Shown here: positions 50,693 to 59,327 of the stretch, piece by piece
Layout of the letters: the number at the start of each line of letters is the position of its first letter
Numbering within the stretch: the first letter of the stretch is position 1
Source of the DNA: Leishmania donovani
Lineage: Eukaryota; Euglenozoa; Kinetoplastea; Trypanosomatida; Trypanosomatidae
Length of the DNA: 64,000 nt
Direction: 5' to 3'
Assembly: GCF_000227135.1 (NCBI RefSeq)
Contig: NC_018257.1
Span: 627,777 to 691,776 of the forward strand
Notes under the pieces: generated by a model
Databases searched by the model: none
Seen by the model: only the letters and a program-made list of their open reading frames with translations
What the model was told of the DNA's origin: nothing
Translations under genes and position numbers: made by a program

Positions 50693-51235
50693 ATGGAGCA
50701 ACCAAAAGGCATCAACATCCTCATCACCGGCACCCCCGGAACGGGGAAGACTTCGATGGCGGAGATGATCGCCGCGGAGCTGGACGGCTTTCAGCACGTA
50801 GAGGTGGGTAAGCTTGTGAAAGAGAACCACTTCTACACCGAGTACGACACGGAGCTGGACACGCACATTATCGAGGAGAAGGACGAGGATCGCCTTCTCG
50901 ATTTTATGGAGCCCATAATGGTGAGTCGGGGCAACCACGTCGTCGATTATCACTCCAGCGAGCTGTTTCCCGAGCGCTGGTTTCACATGGTGGTCGTGCT
51001 CCACACATCCACGGAGGTTCTGTTTGAGCGCCTGACCAAGCGGCAGTACAGCGAGGCAAAGCGAGCGGAGAACATGGAGGCTGAGATTCAGTGTATCTGC
51101 GAGGAGGAGGCGCGCGACGCCTACGAGGATGACATTGTGCTGGTTCGCGAGAACGACACGTTGGAGCAGATGGCCGCCACGGTGGAAGAGATTCGCGAGC
51201 GGGTGGAGGTGCTAAAGGTCGAGCGCGGCCTCTGA
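50693..51235 (+). CDS. AK6: Adenylate kinase isoenzyme 6 / Fap7 (hCINAP) homolog
   Basis: A 180-aa protein, near the family's usual ~172. A Walker A P-loop GTPGTGKTS lies at residues 13-21. The family-specific DYHSSELFPERWFHMVVVL block, a Leu-Thr-Lys-Arg LID-like segment, and the EAEIQCICEEEARDAY helix are all present. AK6/Fap7 is a nuclear broad-specificity NMP kinase/ATPase that acts with Rps14 (uS11) in cytoplasmic and nucleolar steps of 18S rRNA maturation. It is distinct from the several flagellar, glycosomal and mitochondrial adenylate kinases of trypanosomatids. No targeting extension is visible. The conserved N-terminal 'ILITGTPG' supports ATG 50693 over any upstream start. Confidence 0.95.
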   Translation: MEQPKGINILITGTPGTGKTSMAEMIAAELDGFQHVEVGKLVKENHFYTEYDTELDTHIIEEKDEDRLLDFMEPIMVSRGNHVVDYHSSELFPERWFHMVVVLHTSTEVLFERLTKRQYSEAKRAENMEAEIQCICEEEARDAYEDDIVLVRENDTLEQMAATVEEIRERVEVLKVERGL

Positions 51236-52657
51236 GGTGAGACGCTAGAGAGGATGGTAGGTGCCCCACGCGCCACTTTAGCAGAAGGTGCTCTCAGTAC
51301 CTCGGACGATACTCTTGTTTTTATAGTGTATTGCTGCGCGTGCGTCTGTTGGGTGCCCACAAGAGCGAAAGCCCACAAGGAGCCCACTTGGGTGGCGCTC
51401 CCCATGTCTCATTGGGGGGGGGGGCGTGCGGGCGGGCCTTTTTGCTTTCTTCATGACTCCCCCGCCCATGGAAGGTGCGTGCACGTGCCGCGCACAGGCT
51501 GCATGTGTGCTCGAACTGCTGTTGTGCATCTTTTTTTTTTTACTCCCTTGTGTGTGTGCAAGTGTGCACCTCTGTAGAGGCGATGAACGCGCAGGATGGC
51601 GCAACATGTTCGAGTCTCGGCCAAAACTTGACGTTTAACGTGACGCTTAAAGAAGATAAACATTTCGATGAACGAGCGCTAACGAAAAGAGCCACCAATC
51701 GACATCGGTGCCACTTCTACGCTCCACGGAGGAGATAGGCGTGGATGGGGCCACTGCAAAGTCTCTGCCATGTGTGCGTGTGTGTCGTTCATCTACAGAA
51801 CCTGCACGATGGCACCGCTCCGGCTTTGCCATTAGGACCTCTGTGCGCGCTCAGAACGAAGAAGGGGTGCTGCACCGACACCGACACAAATGCACGGCTG
51901 CCCACCATGCGAGTGTACGACCCAGTGATTGCACAAGGTCAGACCCGACTCCGCGCTTACTGCAGCAGCAGCGAAAACCGGTCTGGTAGCCTTTGCATCC
52001 TTTTCTCGCCACCAAGAGACACACTTTTCAGGAGAGAGTTGTACTGCCATGCTCATCCATTAGTCGGCTTGCGTGCAGTGTTACCACAGTATTCGCATGC
52101 CGCCAAGCGCCCATGTCATTGCTCCCATCTTCTCTCCTCTCCTCTCCGTTGAGTGTATGCGTCGTGGGTGACGGCCTCGGTCGTGCGAGCGCCGAGGAAG
52201 AAGACAGAGAGATAGAGAAGCACCATCTCTATAACGGCGGACGGAAGGCGCCCCTCGGCATGCTACCAGACACCTGATTCTCTCTCTGCTTACCGCTGAC
52301 AGACTTCAGGGCGCCTCGCCTGCATTTGCTCCCTTCCTCGAAATTGCACCTTCTGTTTACAAATCCCTTTTTGCCGTGGCTGCGCCGCTGCTTCGATCGA
52401 GCTCGGCTGCCATACACGATAGAGCATACATACATCCATAGACGCACACGGACACCCACACGCGTACGCCGTCCCCCCCCCTCCCTTGCCCCCTCATACA
52501 AGACTGTGAACATACATCCTTCACACATTGAGCCGGCCAGCTTCGTTTTCTGTGCACGGGCGCGCTGCCTTCGCGTGTGAACGCTTGCGCCGATTTCTTT
52601 GCGCTTTACGTTTTTTTTTTTTCGCGTTCTTTCTCGTGCCGCTTTCGCTACTTTTCA
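51236..52657. other. Intergenic region before the proline-run gene
   Basis: No gene is supported. It has a G9 run near 51416, a T12 run at about 51530-51541 and another at about 52611-52622. The last belongs to a tract reaching the next ATG without an intervening AG. Confidence 0.55.
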
Positions 52658-53191
52658 ATGCCGCACGCAGGCAATAAGCTGGTGCCCATCGGGTGCAACA
52701 TGAACGATGCCGCCTACCCGTTTCGCGGGGAGCACCGTCTCGCCGACTGCATCAATCACGGTCACAGTGGCGTCGTCAAGAGGATCCCGACATCGATTGC
52801 GATGCGCATCAGCGGATCCAACTTAGTAATCGAGGAGGTGAAAACGCCAAAGGGGGTTGAGTTAGAGTGCGAGTTGGGCGTTGACGGCGGCATCGCGCGA
52901 CCGGTGTCGCTGCAGCAGGCCTCCGCCTTCATGGTGCCCGGCGATGGCCACGACTATAACCTCATCGCGACTGTGAAGGCCAGCGGCAACCCGATGAAGC
53001 ACTACTGCAAGCTCACCTTTAATGGCAGCGAGGGTATAAGTGTGCTGCGTATGCGCGCGCCGGAGGGCTGCAGCCCAGATGCGGTGTACATTGTTGCCGA
53101 TGGCCGTCGGCTAAGACCCACGGCGGGGTGGTTCCGCATTCCCATCCACACGAAGGAGTGCGCTCTGGTCGCAAATCTCCCGCTCGACGGC

Positions 53192-53223
<32 letters not shown>

Positions 53224-55726
53224 TCCTCCTCCTCCCTTTTCATTCACCGCTACCCCGCCGCTGCCGCCGGCGCCCAGTGGCGGACTTGCTGAGAAGACGC
53301 TCGAGGCGACCACAGGGGCTCCGTTGACGGCAGGGAACGTGCCTGAATTGGAGACGCGCATTCATCCCCCCCTCATTCCTAACGCGGGAGCGGTGACCCT
53401 CACGGAGCCCGTTTCTGCCGCGATGCCCAGCTTTGTCGCGACGGCGCCGGGCTTCAGCCTTCAGCTGACCGGGGAAAACGGCAGCTCCGCGTTTGGCGTC
53501 GGTGTCGCCGCACTGCCGCTGAGCCACCGCCGAGCGCAAACGGTTCAGATCGTGGTAAGCGACGCGCAGGGGCGGGTGTTGCTGCGGCAGCGATCGCATG
53601 TGCCGTCGCTGGAGCCCGCGGCAGTCTCTCTAGCGCTGAAAGACGACGGCAAGGGTGGACTTGCCCTGAGCGCGAATCCTGGCAGCAAGATTACAGTCGG
53701 TGGCGTGCCGCAGGCGGATCCTTCAGCCGCGGCTGTCTTGCCGCGCGTTGTGCCCCAACGAGCGGTGGTGGAGCAGCCAAACGCAGACGGCTCTGTCTCG
53801 AAGGCAACGCTGGACGTGGCACCGACGTCTGGGCCCGCCCCCGTCTCTGTAGCCGTGTCGAAGCAGCCGCCGCCGCCGCCGCAGACACTGACGCTGCCGG
53901 AGGCCTGGGTGAAGGAGCTGTCTGAGGCGCTGCAAAACTCGAATCCGGATGAGCAGCGCCGCCTCGTGCAGAACATTTACCCTTCGTCGATTCCTGGCAT
54001 GACGATTGTGAATTTTGTGCGTGATCAACTCACCCGCCAGCCACCCGCCATCTCCTTCACCGTCTCCAGCAACGGCTTGGAGGCGGTGCAGTGCCCCGGC
54101 TGCTCGGTCACTGCCGCCGTCGGCAACGATCCTGCGCGCCAGATTCCGGCCTTCGGGTCGGTGACGTTGGCGTCGGGAAAGTCGGCCTTGCTGACGGCGA
54201 CAAGTACGTTGACGCACCGCGCCGTGTCTGCATGCCGAGTGCAGATGGCGCTGCCGAGCGCCGTGACCTTCACCAGTCCGACGGTCTCGGCATACCCGCC
54301 GCACGCAGTGGCGGGACCGCCCATGCAAGCGGTTCCCTCCGCAGACGAAAGGGCGGATTCCGACGTGGTGAGCCGTCTTGTGGACTGTCTGTTGCGCCAC
54401 AACCTGAGCGCGCCGCTGGTTGCCAAGGAACTCGACAGCATGTCAACAGCCCCGTTCTCCGCGCAGGGGCGTCGCATGCTTTCGCTCCTGACAAGCTGCC
54501 TACGCAGCGCTACTGCGAGCGGTGCGGCCGCTGCGATGCAGGCTGCCAGCACTCAGGCCGCCGCGGTCGCCCACGCAGCACCGGAGGAGATCTTCTTCAC
54601 GTGTGGGCCGGGTTACGTGGACAACATCTACACAACTCAACCGCAGTACCAGCTGTTTGGCGCCGTAGACGACCAGGCGCCGCAGGTGGTGCCGCAGCGC
54701 GGCCGGGTACCTGCGCAGGGCACCCTCGAGGGTGAGCACAAGCCCTTCTTCATCCGCATCACCGCGCGTGACCCGACAACAGGGGCCGTCAAGGTGGAGA
54801 AGACGGTCACGGTGCTCGGTGTTCGGCACGAAGCGAAGCCGACTCCTGCTGCCGTGGAAGCGCCACCACCCGCTCAGGTCAGCTACACCGCTGCACCGAC
54901 TGCTGCAGAGACGCTGCCAGAGGCATTCGCTGAGGAGCCGTTGCACCGGCTAGGCGCAGCAGCTGCTGCGGCACCTGCCTTCATGCCAGAGCAGCAGCCG
55001 CCCCCCGACAGCGCGGCAGCCGCGATTCCATACATGGACGTGTCGCTGCAAGCAGTGGGCCAGGACGTCCAGGCGCGCATCCTGTGTCATCCGCATCTCC
55101 GCATCGTGTGCGACGTGGACGGCGTTGGCGGTAACACGGGCCGCTCCGACTTTGTGGCCAAGATGCCGGCCACCCGCTTCCACCAGGTTAACTTCAGCCT
55201 CATAGATTTGCATGGCCGCGTGGTGTTCCAGCAGAAGCTCGGCGTTCCAGCCATGATATCGCCTCTGTGGGGGCTGGCGTTGCAGCACAACGGCCTTGCC
55301 GTGGATCCGGAGGTGGGCGCCCTTGTGACTGCGTCGATCGACCGAGCGCTGGAGCGAACGCTGCAGGGCAACTTTGTCTCCTTCGACGCGAGTGCGCCAC
55401 ACTTTGTGCACCTGCGCAAGTACCACGACAGTATTCATGGCGGCGCCGCCGGTGAAGTGTCGCTGCGCCTGCCTGGCCTGACACTGCCAGCGGAGCTGGA
55501 GGAGGTAACGCGTATTATGCGTCGTCGTGCCAACGGCGAAGCCAGCGATCCGCAGATCAAGACGGAGCTCGAGCAGTTGCGCGCTCGCTGCACCGCAGCT
55601 TCCGTTGTGGAGCTGATTACCAGCATCCTCGACGGCTGGCCTGCGACAGTGAGCGCGGATGCGCGCACCTCCGGTCGCGACAGCCCGTCAAGCCGCATCT
55701 TCTTCCGTTTGACCGGGACGGATTGA
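52658..55726 (+). CDS. Hypothetical protein, 1022 aa, with polyproline run and repeated beta-rich segments
   Basis: The first ATG of the frame is 52658; the longer frame opens only with GTG. Trans-splicing at the first AG after the tract (52669-52670) would instead give a start at Met 52700 (residue 15). No family is recognised. The N-terminal ~175 residues form a beta-rich domain (IAMRISGSNLVIEEV; YNLIATVKASG). Residues 180-193 are 14 consecutive prolines coded by nine CCG, four CCT and one CCC, followed by a PPLPPAP segment: a candidate profilin/SH3/WW ligand. Beta-rich segments recur at about 260-350 (FSLQLTGENG, VQIVVSDAQGRVLL), 465-545 (ISFTVSSNGLEAVQC), 640-720 and 790-890 (LIDLHGRVVFQQKLG). 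Segments 2 and 5 share a 'D-x-G-R-V-V/L-x-Q' strand, suggesting internal repetition. The C-terminus is helical. The length of the proline run may depend on eIF5A for translation. Confidence 0.82.
53195..53236 (+). repeat. CCG/CCT triplet run encoding 14 prolines
   Basis: Nine CCG codons, four CCT and one CCC in frame. A coding microsatellite that may vary in length among strains. Confidence 0.9.
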
Positions 55727-56795
55727 ATGCGGAGAAGGATGAGGGTCAACCAGCTGAGCGTGTCAGAAGTGAAGGACGGAGAGGCCGAACGCGCACACGG
55801 CGGCGGAGGGCTGCTTGTGCGTCTACCTTAACTGCCTTTGTTTGTCAACGCCCTCCTCTCTCCCTTTCAGCTTCCTTTCTCGCTCGCTAGTGTTGTTATT
55901 ACTTTCATGCATCGGCGTGCCTTTCGAGAACATGTGCCTGATAGACGTCTAGATAGATGACGGCGACACAGGTCCGTATGTGTGTATATTTGTGTGTGTC
56001 TCCCTCTCTTTCTCTCTCGGCGGTCGAGTGGAACTTGCATTCTTTATCGCTTCCTGTTGTGTTTTCTTCGCCTTCAGGTTGCCGCCGTGTCGTGTCTCCT
56101 CCCTTTTGTTTTCGTGTGTGGAAGCCGCGCCAGGAGACTGCCCCGTGTTTTTTTTTTTCGGTGGTCATATATGCTGATTCTCCCTGGACGCTCCCCTCCA
56201 GAGGACAGTCGACGTGCCCGTGCTCCCCCCCTCCGCTCCCCTCCCTATCCGAGTGTGGTGTGGACTAGAACGAAAGACAAGTGAAGAAGACGAAATCCAT
56301 ACAAAAAGCGAGAAACTCGCGTAGGAACGGCAAGGAGCCCACTTCCTCAGCGTCTCCACTGCGGGCAGCGGCAACGTGGAGAGACAGGTGAAGTCCACAG
56401 GACGGTTTTGACGATGACGGGAAGCCGGCGAAGGGGGCAGAAGCAGTGTGGCGCGTATACGCCTACGCCCTCATGAGCGCGTGAGACGGGTGCGACTCCG
56501 GATGCTCAGGCCTATGAACGTATGCCATGCTATCTTGTTTTCTGATGATGTGCCTCATGCTCGCTTTCTGCTCTCGCCTCCTTCCCGTAGGTTACCTGCG
56601 TGTAACGCACAGCACGCGCAAGCAGCGGCGCTGGCAGCCGTGGCCCCTCCTCTCGCTCGCCCATTCTCCCCGTGCGCCGTCGTGATTCTGCTGAACCCTT
56701 CGATTCAGCATCTTCTGAATACCCCATTTCTAGGTACTCCCCTCTGACTCTATCGCGCTCTTTGCGGCTGCGCTGCGCGAGTGCATGAGGTCGCC
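55727..56795. other. Intergenic region before the 843-aa orphan
   Basis: No gene is supported. It carries a T11 run near 56150 and C/T-rich stretches. A 12-codon upstream frame at 56785-56823 overlaps the next gene's start. Confidence 0.55.
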
Positions 56796-56823
56796 ATGTT
56801 TGCACCGCAAAGAGACACCGTAG
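56785..56823 (+). other. Short upstream ORF overlapping the start of the 843-aa gene
   Basis: An ATG at 56785 opens a 12-codon frame ending at TAG 56821-56823, out of frame with and overlapping the main ATG at 56796. It is present only if the spliced leader joins at AG 56780-56781; joining at AG 56788-56789 would remove it. Confidence 0.4.
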
Positions 56824-59327
56824 ACAGCGCTCATGAGCAGGTGTTCGGGCACAGGCCGGCGCGCAGCACTGCTGCTGCGGACGCTGCTCCTGCGTCACAA
56901 CGTCCACAGCCGCCGCTCACGGCTCCGCCGCTGCGCTCACGCCCAAAAAGTCATCCTGTTCCTAGTAGCGGGCTCGCGCTCGTGCCACGCCAGCCAGCAG
57001 GGCGACAACGCTTGCTTGCTGGGACGCTCAGTCATCGCCAAGCTCCTCGCAAGCGGATTATTCTTTCGAGCAGGGGCTCCGGCACGGAGTGCACTGCTGA
57101 CCTGGTGCGGCAGCAGTATCACGGCGCGGCCTACGCGGACCCCGGGCCGCGTGCACCCCTCGACTCCAAGTGCTACAGCCCCCCCATCCCGACCAGCAGC
57201 AGAACCTCTTTGTGCGCCAACGCGCTCACGACTTTGGCGCAGGCGGAGCTCAGTGAGCCAGCGCTGTCTCCCACATTCCCGGTCGTCACCTCCTTACCAC
57301 GCACCAATCCGTACTACTGCCACGTTCCCAAGTTACCGCCTTCGGCGAGGAGACAGGCGGACGCTGATGCAGCGCCGATGCCGCCTCCAGAGCCTGTTCG
57401 CGATGCCTTTGAATCCTCGCCACGGAACGCCAGGGCAACCTCGCAACCGCAAATGACAAACTCCCCATCTCTGCGCACCGATCCTAGTGTTGGGACCGCA
57501 GCTGGTTCCATGGTGAGTGCAACGGCGACGTTGCACAGAAGCGGCAGCGCAGGCGTTTTTGAGCGTCTTGCTGGTGAGTCGCGCATCGGAGTGACGATGC
57601 TCGGCAAGCGCGTGCGTCAGTGGGCCGAGGGTGCGGGCCTGGTGCTCCACCCCTCCAGCTCTGCGTGGCACGCGCTGCTGGCCTACTCGACGGAGCCCCT
57701 TAGGCACGAGCGGCTGTGGCGGCAAACGTGTGCCAAGGGCCGCTACCGGCTGTCATTGCTCGCGCGCGCCAAGGCCGGCGACACCACTCACTTTGCCAAC
57801 ACTGTGCAAGAGCACAAGGCTGCTCATCGGCCATCGCATGCTGATCCGCGTCAAGAAGCCATGGCTCATGGCCAGCGGGGCCCTGCGAGGCGACGCTCCT
57901 TACCTTCGGCCACTCCTGGCGGTCTGAGCGCCTACCGCCGCCAGCAGGAGTACACGCTGTGGTGTCGGTGGCAGCTGTGGCACTTTTTCGAGCAGGGCAG
58001 ACGCTATCTGACGAGTGTGTGGCGTGTGTCGCCCCCCCTTGACTGTCAGCGACGCCACGCCGTCCGCTGCTGTGGCAATATCGAGTGCAGAACAACCTCT
58101 CCTGCATCGTCGATGTCTCGCATCTTCGATGGCCGCTACGTGGTGCCGAGTGCGGCGAGTATCGACGCCGCGCAAGAGGAACACAGAGCACTGGAGAAGC
58201 GGGTAAACGTCCTGCTGCGTCTTCTGCGGCAAGAAAACGGCCCCTCTGCGCCGACGTTCGCGGAGCGTTCTGGCAACCATGAAGGTGCTGTCAACGGAGC
58301 TGGAATGGCCGCTTGTGGAGCGGGGGCCATGGCCGGCAGCACCGTCTTGGACCCGGATGAAGAGGGGGCGGAGGATGAGGAAAGGGCAAACGTGTATCAC
58401 TCGGTAAGCCAGTCGCGGCGCATCAGTGAGGCTGTGGCGGCAACGCAGCCATACCTCGACGTGCGCGTGGATAATACGACGGGCCTCATGCATTTGAGCC
58501 TGTACGTCAACGGAGACGCCGGCGGTAACGGTGCGGAATTCGTCGACAACAGCGTCGCCGGGTGCATCGACAACCACCGCTGGGTGATCCTGAAGGGCCT
58601 GTGGGCGCTACAGGTGCTCGTGTTCTGCTTCCATCGAGAGGAGGAGCTGCCGTCGTCGACTGAGAAGCATGCCGACGAGTACCTCAAGAGGCAGGGTGGA
58701 TATGACGAGCAGACGGAGCAAGATGCGAGCCGTCGCAGCCAGATAGTCGACGGACTGGTGGTCAAAGGCGTGGCGTTCGCCAAGGTGAAGACGGGGCACA
58801 CTTTAGCGACAGCGCAGGACACCTTTGCGTGCACTCGCTGCGGACAAACGCGGCGTCTTCATAATGAAGTGTATATTTCGAAAAAGACAGGCCGTATTGT
58901 ATGCGGCATGTACTACTGCGTTGTGTGCCTGGCTCGCACGCACCACGTCCGTCTTCCACCCATGAAGGACATCCCGCCGGGTCTGCTCGGCGAGAGAGAG
59001 GCTTCCGTGGCGGACGTTAGTTGGCTGCACACAGTGCGTGACGTCTCCCCCGCTCGATGTAGCGCCTCGCTGTCGCGCTTTGCGAACACAGGCTTGTCAG
59101 ACCTGCTTCCGTCGGCCTACGCACATCAGTGCAGCATGAGCTCCGCTCGCGCTGCCGACGCGCCGCAGTTACCGGATGAGGCGGCAGCCACCGCGATGCG
59201 AGAGTGGACCCGTGCTGCGGCTGCCGCCCCGCCTCCTGAGTGGCACCCCGGCGGTAAGGTGGACAGCGATGAGCTCTTTGGTGGGACGCGCGGGTTGGAC
59301 TGCCCGCCTCCGCGACCTCGCATGTAG
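56796..59327 (+). CDS. Hypothetical protein, 843 aa, with C-terminal Cys-cluster (zinc-binding) motif
   Basis: The start is the first in-frame ATG; the longer frame opens with GTG at 56781. No family is recognised. Residues 1-250 are Pro/Arg/Ser-rich. A folded-looking block at ~260-330 (GVTMLGKRVRQWAEG, WHALLAYSTEPLRHERLW) is followed by an aromatic/Arg block at ~380-440 (YTLWCRWQLWHFFEQGRRYL). A helical EEHRALEKRVNVLLRLLRQ segment lies near 455-475. Residues ~545-600 contain strands ending in RWVILKGLWALQVLVFCFH. A Cys cluster then spans residues 679-711: CX2C (679, 682), Cys703 and CX2C (708, 711), followed by a Thr-His-His. Five Cys plus nearby His could bind one or two zinc ions, reminiscent of treble-clef fingers, but no named family fits. 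The function is unknown. Confidence 0.8.
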   Translation: MFAPQRDTVDSAHEQVFGHRPARSTAAADAAPASQRPQPPLTAPPLRSRPKSHPVPSSGLALVPRQPAGRQRLLAGTLSHRQAPRKRIILSSRGSGTECTADLVRQQYHGAAYADPGPRAPLDSKCYSPPIPTSSRTSLCANALTTLAQAELSEPALSPTFPVVTSLPRTNPYYCHVPKLPPSARRQADADAAPMPPPEPVRDAFESSPRNARATSQPQMTNSPSLRTDPSVGTAAGSMVSATATLHRSGSAGVFERLAGESRIGVTMLGKRVRQWAEGAGLVLHPSSSAWHALLAYSTEPLRHERLWRQTCAKGRYRLSLLARAKAGDTTHFANTVQEHKAAHRPSHADPRQEAMAHGQRGPARRRSLPSATPGGLSAYRRQQEYTLWCRWQLWHFFEQGRRYLTSVWRVSPPLDCQRRHAVRCCGNIECRTTSPASSMSRIFDGRYVVPSAASIDAAQEEHRALEKRVNVLLRLLRQENGPSAPTFAERSGNHEGAVNGAGMAACGAGAMAGSTVLDPDEEGAEDEERANVYHSVSQSRRISEAVAATQPYLDVRVDNTTGLMHLSLYVNGDAGGNGAEFVDNSVAGCIDNHRWVILKGLWALQVLVFCFHREEELPSSTEKHADEYLKRQGGYDEQTEQDASRRSQIVDGLVVKGVAFAKVKTGHTLATAQDTFACTRCGQTRRLHNEVYISKKTGRIVCGMYYCVVCLARTHHVRLPPMKDIPPGLLGEREASVADVSWLHTVRDVSPARCSASLSRFANTGLSDLLPSAYAHQCSMSSARAADAPQLPDEAAATAMREWTRAAAAAPPPEWHPGGKVDSDELFGGTRGLDCPPPRPRM

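Noticed and set aside
52577..52657. N-terminal hydrophobic extension of the proline-run protein that looks like a signal peptide
   Set aside because: It opens with GTG and is simply the T-rich splice tract read as Phe/Ser. Not part of the protein.
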